Shown here in pieces: positions 15,605 to 20,583 of a DNA stretch of 20,583 nt. The notes under the pieces were generated by a model. That model made no database searches. It was given only the letters and a program-made list of their open reading frames with translations, and had not been told where the DNA came from. The stretch lies in NCBI GenBank assembly GCA_934271195.1, contig CAKQRB010000061.1, positions 1 through 20,583 of the forward strand. Reading direction: 5' to 3'. A program made the translations under genes and the position numbers. Position 1 is the stretch's first letter. Each line of letters starts with the position of its first letter. This stretch comes from an uncultured Alphaproteobacteria bacterium (GTDB taxonomy: Bacteria; Pseudomonadota; Alphaproteobacteria; RF32; CAG-239).

Positions 15605-15650
15605 TTGTACAGTAAATTTTGAAATTTACAATATTTAGTTTCATAAGGAG
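15605..15650 (+). promoter_or_regulatory. Putative promoter with operator-like palindrome for the envelope operon
   Basis: TTGTAC (15605-15610) and TACAAT (15627-15632) have a 16-nt spacer. A perfect 8-bp inverted repeat GTAAATTT-TG-AAATTTAC (15612-15629) fills the spacer and runs into the -10, a typical repressor-operator layout. An AAGGAG RBS (15645-15650) lies 6 nt before the first ATG. Confidence 0.45.
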
Positions 15651-15656
15651 AATACC

Positions 15657-15935
15657 ATGAAAAAATTTTTATCACTTTTGGCTGTTGCATTATTGTTTTC
15701 AACAGTAGCATCGGCTTTTTCTTTAGAAGATGTCGCTACTGATTCTAAAACACTTAAAATGCAAGCCTGTTTGACTAAAGAAGCTAAAAAAGAATTGGTT
15801 AAAGGAACTCTTACCTCTGCAAACGTAGATGCAAAAGCGGCTGAAATTGCTGCAGTTTGTGCTGCAAGCGCATCTACAGAAGTTAATCCCGAACTCATAA
15901 AATTAGCAACAACAACTCTTAAGTCTTTAATGTAA
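15657..15935 (+). CDS. Small secreted two-cysteine protein, unknown
   Basis: A 92-residue protein. A clear Sec signal peptide (MKKFLSLLAVALLFSTVASA, cleavage after residue 20) leaves a mature chain of 72 residues, rich in Ala, Lys and Thr and predicted helical. It has exactly two cysteines (C38 and C68) that could form a disulphide in the periplasm. I do not recognise a family. It is the first gene of the six-gene operon and is followed 13 nt later by the outer-membrane protein gene. The strong AAGGAG RBS suggests high expression. It could be a periplasmic or secreted accessory factor for the envelope proteins behind it, but that is inference from context. Confidence 0.75.
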   Translation: MKKFLSLLAVALLFSTVASAFSLEDVATDSKTLKMQACLTKEAKKELVKGTLTSANVDAKAAEIAAVCAASASTEVNPELIKLATTTLKSLM

Positions 15936-15948
15936 GAGGTATTGAACT

Positions 15949-16558
15949 ATGAAGAAATATATATGCAATTTTAGCCGGAACTTGTTTAGCAAGTACCGCA
16001 CAAGCTGATGATGTTGTACGGACCGTATATGTCAACCAAGCAAATGTTTCAAACACTTCTGTTTATGCCTCTGTTAAAGGCGGACTTAATATGGGAAAAG
16101 TAAAAGCCGATGGTGAAAAATTTAGTGAAGATACATTTTCATTAAGTACTGCATTGGGAAGCACAATCGTTGATTTTTCAAATGGTGCTCTAAGAGGCGA
16201 AATAGAATATACATACAATGAAGATCTTAAAGATAAAGGCGGTGAGTATGATTCTAAATTGTTAATGGCTAATTTATATTATGATTTTGATATAAATTCT
16301 TCCATTACTCCTTATATTGGAGCCGGTGTAGGTGTTGCCTTTAATGATGTTAAATATGCTGAAAACAGCGATGACAATACATCATTTGCCTATTCTTTAT
16401 CTGCCGGCTTAAATATTCCTGTTAACAATACTGTAAGTTTTGATTTAGGATATCGCTACCTCAATATGACAAGCTCAGATGTCACATTGGGAGGTAACGA
16501 GGTAAAAGTTAAACCTTATAGTCATCAAGTGTTAGCCGGTGTTCGTGTTTCTTTTTAA
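15949..16558 (+). pseudogene. Outer-membrane beta-barrel protein, signal peptide out of frame (possibly phase-variable)
   Basis: From 15965 to the stop at 16558 the sequence encodes a signal peptide tail (AILAGTCLASTAQA), a mature start (DDVVRTVYVNQANVSNTS), and an eight-stranded-type barrel with alternating strands. It ends in HQVLAGVRVSF, whose terminal Phe is the BAM recognition signal. This resembles the OMP_b-brl/Opa-like small porin group. The natural ATG at 15949, after AAGAGGT, is in another frame and reaches a stop 19 codons later. The break falls at AAATATATAT, with (AT)4 at 15957-15964. One more AT unit, or one A fewer, restores MKKYIYAILAG or MKNIYAILAG, giving about 203 or 202 residues. 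The first in-frame ATG (16091) is internal and lacks a signal peptide. Whether this is a pseudogene, an OFF phase variant or a sequence error cannot be told here. Confidence 0.7.
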
Positions 16559-16571
16559 GGAAAGCCTGCTG

Positions 16572-17948
16572 ATGAAAAAATACTTAGTAATTGCCTTTAT
16601 GCTTTTTCTTGAAGGTTGCGCCAGTTACAGTCATAAAAAAGAGGCTTTTCATCAACAATTTAATGTTGGTAATTTTGAAGCGGCCTCAACAGTTATGTAT
16701 TCAAGTGCCTCTAAAGAAAAAGCAGAGAATACTGAGTCTGAAAAGCAAATGTCAGAGGGTAAACTTTTACCCTCTGATTTTTCAGATTTAGGAGATATGA
16801 AATTTTTTATTGGCCTAAATAGCGGAACAGCCGCCATGTATAGCCAAGATTATGCTTTAAGCGATGTAATGTTTGATATTGCATCAGATTCTATTGCTAA
16901 AGAAGAAACAGATGGCTATTCTCCCAAATATTATGAGAAAGTAATGCTTCACACCTATCGGGCTCTTGCCTTATTGCAGTCCGGCGATATTGATAATGCC
17001 AGAGTGGAATTTAACAGAGCCGATGCAAGTCAAGGTGAAGCTGCGCAAGAAAATAAAAAAGAAATCAGCAAATTGAAAAAAGAAGCTGCTGAAGAAAAAT
17101 TTACCGGAAGTATGGAAGCCGCTAACAAAGTATTAGGTGAAGAATTTAAGGAATTTGATAATTTCAAACCGTATGCAGACTTTGTAAATCCATACACAAC
17201 ATATATGAATGGTTTATTTTTATCTTTGCATGGATCGCGTTCAGACATAGAAAACGGTATCTTAAACTTAAAACGTGCAAGAAGTATGTCACCGAATAAC
17301 AAATTTATAAAATCTGATATTCAAATGGCCCAAAATCTTGCCAATAGAAAAAAATCACCAGCTACTGTTTGGGTTGTTTATGAAAACGGCTTAATTGCCG
17401 AAATTGAAAAACAACATTTCGCCATTCCTTTTGTCATTAATCACAGAGTAAAACTTGCTCATATGGCGCTACCTAAGATGGTTCCGTTAACTTCTGCTTA
17501 TCCAAGTATTCAAATTGCAAGTAATAACAAAAAAATATCAACCCAAAATATTGTTGATATGGATAGAGTTATGAAAACTGAATTTAAGAACAGATATCCG
17601 GCAGAGGTTACCAAAGCCGTTATTTGGATGACGTTAAACCTTATTGCGCAAGAGGTTGCACAGCAAGCAATAGGTGATGATAATCAGTTAATGGGAGACA
17701 TTGCGGCTCTGGCAATTGGTTCCGTATCAAATCCTGTTGAAACAAGAACTTGGTCATCTTTACCTAAAGATATACAAATTGCTCGTTTTGCAATGCCCAA
17801 AAATCGTAAAATTCAGATTTTTGACAATACAGGCAAAGAAATTTCTCAGGAAATAGAAATTGATAAAGATATTAAACAGGCTTTGGTTGTTGTTCGTATT
17901 CCTACACTCAACGCAAAACCTGGTATATCTGTAACAAAATTAAAATAA
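16572..17948 (+). CDS. COG3014-like tetratricopeptide lipoprotein
   Basis: A 458-residue protein. The start at 16572 follows AAGGAAA and gives a lipoprotein signal peptide (MKKYLVIAFMLFLEGC) with lipidation at C16. The lipobox LEGC is slightly irregular at the -2 Glu. Ala at +2 predicts the outer membrane. Residues about 20-270 are helical and TPR-like (HTYRALALLQSGDIDNARVEF, NGILNLKRARSMSPNN). A beta-rich C-terminal domain follows, with VWVVYENGLIAEIEK and ETRTWSSLPKDIQIARFAMP. These features match the uncharacterised COG3014 lipoproteins, which I recall next to ycfL and lpoB in gammaproteobacteria such as Vibrio and Shewanella. It begins 13 nt after the barrel gene and ends 10 nt before the YcfL-like gene. 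Confidence 0.75.
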   Translation: MKKYLVIAFMLFLEGCASYSHKKEAFHQQFNVGNFEAASTVMYSSASKEKAENTESEKQMSEGKLLPSDFSDLGDMKFFIGLNSGTAAMYSQDYALSDVMFDIASDSIAKEETDGYSPKYYEKVMLHTYRALALLQSGDIDNARVEFNRADASQGEAAQENKKEISKLKKEAAEEKFTGSMEAANKVLGEEFKEFDNFKPYADFVNPYTTYMNGLFLSLHGSRSDIENGILNLKRARSMSPNNKFIKSDIQMAQNLANRKKSPATVWVVYENGLIAEIEKQHFAIPFVINHRVKLAHMALPKMVPLTSAYPSIQIASNNKKISTQNIVDMDRVMKTEFKNRYPAEVTKAVIWMTLNLIAQEVAQQAIGDDNQLMGDIAALAIGSVSNPVETRTWSSLPKDIQIARFAMPKNRKIQIFDNTGKEISQEIEIDKDIKQALVVVRIPTLNAKPGISVTKLK

Positions 17949-17958
17949 GGAACGTAAT

Positions 17959-18342
17959 ATGAAAAAATTAATTACATTGTTTTTTGGATGTTTTCTATTC
18001 GGATGTGCGACACAAACACAGCCTAATTATGACACAACATTATTTTTTATGGATCCAAACATCAAACTTCAGCAGCTTGAAGCCAGACATTACACCAGAG
18101 AAAAAGATGGACATATGTTGGTGAATATTACCGGAATAGGAACTACCAATCAGGTCGTTTATTATAAAGTTGAATGGTATAATGAAATGGGAATGCCAAT
18201 TAAAACCATTATGTCAACTTGGAAAAGCGCGTCAATCGTTAAAAATATGCCATTTAACTGGGATGTTGTTTCGCCAAATCCTCAAGCAAAAAGTTTTAAA
18301 ATTATGATAACCAAAAATATCGGTAACGGAATTCTAAATTAG
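17959..18342 (+). CDS. YcfL-like (DUF1425) lipoprotein
   Basis: A 127-residue lipoprotein. The signal peptide MKKLITLFFGCFLFGC carries lipobox LFGC with lipidation at C16 and Ala at +2, so outer-membrane sorting is expected. The mature beta-sandwich region contains VVYYKVEWYNEMGMPIKTI, followed by STWKSASI and a late SPNPQAKSFKIMI strand. These match the YcfL/DUF1425 pattern (a V-E-W-[FY]-x-x-x-G strand pair, then P-x-A-x-x-F/Y). In E. coli ycfL is directly upstream of lpoB, as here. The molecular function of YcfL is not established. RBS AAGGAACG lies just before the ATG. Confidence 0.8.
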   Translation: MKKLITLFFGCFLFGCATQTQPNYDTTLFFMDPNIKLQQLEARHYTREKDGHMLVNITGIGTTNQVVYYKVEWYNEMGMPIKTIMSTWKSASIVKNMPFNWDVVSPNPQAKSFKIMITKNIGNGILN

Positions 18343-18357
18343 TAAAGGAGAAATTTT

Positions 18358-18948
18358 ATGAAAAAACATATAATTACCATGGCATTTTGTTCAGTACTCT
18401 TGCTTGCTGGTTGTGCGACAAAAACAGAATTGATTGATATTGAAAACGATTCAACAGAACGCGCCGCCGGTTTGGAATATCGTGATTTTGAGAGTTCTGC
18501 TCGCAGTATGGTTAGCGAAATGTTGGCTTCAGGAAATTTAAATAAACCTGGCGGCGGACGCTATGTATTGATTATTTCAAGAATAGCAAATGATACGATG
18601 CAACGTATTGATGTTGATCAATTATCTAAAAAAATCAGGATTGAGTTAATCAATAGCGGAAAAATAGCTGTTACAAATATGGAAGAAGATTCTCGCGTAA
18701 TGCAATCTCGACAACTGCGTCAATCCAGAGAAGTAAATCAGGCTACTGTTGCCAAAAAAGGCGCGCTTATTGCTCCTGAATTAAGTCTGTCAGGAAAAAT
18801 TACGCAGCGTGAATTTATTGTTTCTGGCGATAAACGTATTGAATACACATTTGCTCTAAGCATTACAAGTATTGATACAGGTTTAACCTTATGGGAAGGT
18901 GAAAAAACGATTATCAAACGTGCAGATAAGAATGCTATAACATGGTAG
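18358..18948 (+). CDS. lpoB: Penicillin-binding protein activator LpoB-like lipoprotein
   Basis: A 196-residue outer-membrane lipoprotein. The lipobox LAGC is canonical (C19) with Ala at +2. The family segment ISRIANDTMQRIDVDQLSKK (73-92), then RIELINSGK, and the late LSLSGKITQREF strand match LpoB (DUF of the CsgG/TolB-N fold). In E. coli LpoB crosses the periplasm to bind and activate the bifunctional peptidoglycan synthase PBP1B through its UB2H domain. The disordered linker between C19 and the globular domain is short here. LpoB is well known only from gammaproteobacteria, so its presence in an alphaproteobacterial chromosome is unusual. RBS AAAGGAG. It follows the YcfL-like gene by 15 nt. 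Confidence 0.85.
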   Translation: MKKHIITMAFCSVLLLAGCATKTELIDIENDSTERAAGLEYRDFESSARSMVSEMLASGNLNKPGGGRYVLIISRIANDTMQRIDVDQLSKKIRIELINSGKIAVTNMEEDSRVMQSRQLRQSREVNQATVAKKGALIAPELSLSGKITQREFIVSGDKRIEYTFALSITSIDTGLTLWEGEKTIIKRADKNAITW

Positions 18949-18955
18949 GCGCATA

Positions 18956-20053
18956 ATGAAACGAATTTTTTTATCACTTTTATTTGTTTGCTTTGCAGGT
19001 ACTACATATGCAAAGGATATTGAAGTAGAAGCTATGGGTGTTGGCAAAGATTATGAATGGGCTGTTATGAACGCCTTGGACAATGCAGTGAAGCAAACGA
19101 CTGATGTAACAATTAGCCGTTCAGCACCTATGCTAAAAATGGAAGTCAACGCTAAAGAAAGCTTAGATTCCTCCATTAATGAACAGGCTAATTCTAATGA
19201 CGGCTCTTTAATCGGCGGGAAAAAATCGGCAAGCTTTTCAGGTTCAGAAAAGGCTAAATATGGCATAGAGGCTTCTGCTGAGTTAAAGGAAATTAATGCC
19301 AAATATGAAGGCAATATAAGTTCATATAGTGTTATTTCGTCTGAACAAAAGGACGGTAACTATTATGTAAAAGTAAAAGCTATTGTTAAAAAAGTTGATG
19401 ATTACAATTCACCTGATTTAATAAAAAAAGCTAAATACTCCTTATCTATTGTCCCTTTTAAGGCAGATAAGCAAATTTCATGTGTTGGCAAGCAAGTATC
19501 TTCTAATTCCTTAACCGGTAAAATTTTAAGTATTTTATCTGAAAAACTTTCAAAATCTAAAAAGTTTAATATTGTTGATCGGGAAAATCTAGATGCTTAT
19601 GCTGAAGAATTGTCTTTAGTCAATAATGATTTTACTAACAAAAAAGAAAAAAGCCGCTTAAAAAATATAGCATCAGCTGATTATATTCTTGTTGGTAAAA
19701 TAGAAGGATTTAGTACTAATAAGACAACTCAAAGTGTACCAATGACTGGCGAAAGTTATAGCAACAGCTCAGCGGCCATCCAGGTATCTTATAAGTTATT
19801 GGAAACAGCAACAATGGAAGTAATCACATCATCAACCGTTGAAGAAAGTCTGAAAAAAAGCGGAAGCTTTAGTTCTTGCAGTAATGTTGAAAAAGAACTT
19901 GCTAAAAAAGCGGGGCTAAAAATTTCAACTGAAATTTTAACTGAGCTTTTCCCAGATTATCAACCGACTCCCGAACTTAAAAAAGAGGTTAAAAAAGCTG
20001 TTGCGCCTAAAAAGGCTGTAAAACAAGGCCCTATTAAACTTCCTTTTGATTAA
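18956..20053 (+). CDS. CsgG-domain periplasmic/outer-membrane protein
   Basis: A 365-residue exported protein. A Sec signal peptide ends TTYA before K20, and there is no lipobox cysteine, so unlike CsgG it is not lipidated. Residues 21-150 resemble an LPP20/FlgT-like start (AMGVGKDYEWAVMNALDNAV). They are interrupted by a Ser/Lys/Glu-rich insert (about 65-118) and end in a strand YYVKVKAIV. Residues 160-325 are CsgG-like: YSLSIVPF, KKFNIVDRENLDAYAEE (202-218) and IASADYILVGKIEGF (238-252). The tail is Lys/Pro-rich (KKAVAPKKAVKQGPIKLPFD). It begins 7 nt after lpoB with a weak RBS, so translational coupling is likely. LpoB and CsgG share a fold, so the two last genes may be interacting partners. 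It could act as an LpoB paralogue, a FlgT-type stabiliser or a channel subunit. Confidence 0.75.
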   Translation: MKRIFLSLLFVCFAGTTYAKDIEVEAMGVGKDYEWAVMNALDNAVKQTTDVTISRSAPMLKMEVNAKESLDSSINEQANSNDGSLIGGKKSASFSGSEKAKYGIEASAELKEINAKYEGNISSYSVISSEQKDGNYYVKVKAIVKKVDDYNSPDLIKKAKYSLSIVPFKADKQISCVGKQVSSNSLTGKILSILSEKLSKSKKFNIVDRENLDAYAEELSLVNNDFTNKKEKSRLKNIASADYILVGKIEGFSTNKTTQSVPMTGESYSNSSAAIQVSYKLLETATMEVITSSTVEESLKKSGSFSSCSNVEKELAKKAGLKISTEILTELFPDYQPTPELKKEVKKAVAPKKAVKQGPIKLPFD

Positions 20054-20096
20054 AAAATTTTGGATTTTATTATATTTCTTTATATAGGTTCATTAT

Positions 20097-20125
20097 AAAG
20101 GCGGAGAATATTTTACTCCGTCTTT
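20097..20125 (+). terminator. Hairpin at the end of the envelope operon
   Basis: A 10-bp stem AAAGGCGGAG/CTCCGTCTTT (20097-20106 with 20116-20125, one G-U pair) sits 40-odd nt after the last stop codon. The T tract after it is short, so termination may be partial. Confidence 0.6.
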
Positions 20126-20179
20126 ATTGTATATAAAATAATTTATTTTTATGTACGACTTATTGGCTTAACGGCCATT

Positions 20180-20583
20180 AAATTGAACCGTTCCTAAAAA
20201 TCGGACGGTAAAAAAGTTCTGGGGGGTATCAAAGGGAGTTAAGCAAATGGCATCGGCGCTCTGCCGGTGTCATTTTTGTTTAAGTTCCACTGGTAACGTT
20301 CATTATAATAATAGATATAATCTTCAACTTTTCCTTTTCCTCGGCAAATTTTTGTCTTTGATTTTTGTATTTTAATCTTTAAGATTCCGATTCTTTCGGA
20401 GCAAAAAAAATGCGCAGATTCGCTTGTCGGGTAACATCAAATCTTATATAAAGCTCATTAATTTCAATTTTTTTCATCAATTGGCACTAAAATTAAATAT
20501 TCAGCAAATACAAAGTCTTATTTTCCAAAAAATGGCTTTTTTATCGAAAATATCCGTATAGGTTCTCAGCTTATATTGACACC
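20180..20583 (-). mobile_element. Degenerate IS3-family remnant
   Basis: The minus strand carries the C-terminal end of an IS3-type transposase (20229-20340) followed downstream by a sequence able to pair ACCGTTC (20087+100 offset: 20187-20193) with GGACGGT (20203-20209), which looks like an IS terminus. Further right, 20341-20583 gives no recognisable transposase upstream part in any minus frame, so the element is truncated or decayed. Only short unidentified ORFs remain there, such as 20379-20477 (minus, 32 codons). Confidence 0.5.
20229..20340 (-). pseudogene. IS3-family transposase C-terminus, frameshifted
   Basis: The minus strand reads GKGKVEDYIYYYNERYQWNL, the typical last part of the DDE integrase domain of IS3 orfB (Y-I-x-x-Y-N-x-x-R-x-Q-x-x-L). 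After NK an extra A (run of five on the minus strand; T run 20273-20277) shifts the frame. With one A fewer it continues MTPAERRCHLLNSL and stops at 20229-20231, matching the standard M-T-P-x-E-Y-R ending. The catalytic DDE residues are not visible. This is a dead fragment or a sequence with an indel error. Confidence 0.6.

Noticed and set aside
16091..16558. Internal ATG at 16091 as the true start of the barrel protein
   Set aside because: It would remove the signal peptide and first strand, which are clearly encoded upstream in the same frame, and it has no Shine-Dalgarno.
20379..20477. Minus-strand ORF of 32 codons beginning MKKIEINELYIRF
   Set aside because: It is short, has no clear RBS, lies in degraded IS-flanking DNA and matches nothing I recognise.
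1..20583. CRISPR array or toxin-antitoxin pair
   Set aside because: No regularly spaced repeats and no small gene pair of that kind were seen on either strand.

Overview
The window reads as a chromosomal segment of an alphaproteobacterium. ParE resembles the alphaproteobacterial form, and the order yfgM-like, bamB, der is intact. I infer an uncultured, fairly low-GC (possibly gut-associated) lineage. No 16S rRNA gene is present, so the taxonomy is an inference.

Positions 1-300 hold the 5' end of an IS200/IS605-family insertion sequence: the start of tnpA on the minus strand, a hairpin that covers its ribosome binding site, and an end hairpin. Positions 304-14814 are ordinary core chromosome. 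They carry rpsB-tsf (minus), parE plus a GNAT acetyltransferase (plus), a membrane diguanylate cyclase with an RNA uracil-C5 methyltransferase (minus), and an unrecognised duplicated membrane protein (plus). The yfgM-like/bamB/der operon (plus), a candidate small RNA, a tiny membrane coiled-coil protein and the phosphatidylethanolamine operon psd-pssA (minus) follow.

From the tRNA-Leu(UAA) gene at 15028 onward the character changes. The DNA becomes visibly more AT-rich. A broken N-terminal integrase-like fragment lies just after the tRNA, and then comes a tight six-gene plus-strand operon (15657-20053) that encodes only exported proteins. These are a small two-cysteine secreted protein, a beta-barrel outer-membrane protein whose signal peptide is out of frame by an indel at an AT repeat, a COG3014-like lipoprotein, a YcfL-like lipoprotein, an LpoB-like lipoprotein (penicillin-binding protein activator fold) and a CsgG-domain protein. 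The window ends in a degraded IS3-family transposase tail.

The most interesting unit is this envelope operon. It looks like an acquired module that combines an LpoB-type peptidoglycan synthase activator with its YcfL and COG3014 companions, a non-lipidated CsgG-like protein and a possibly switchable outer-membrane protein, placed beside a tRNA gene with integrase debris.
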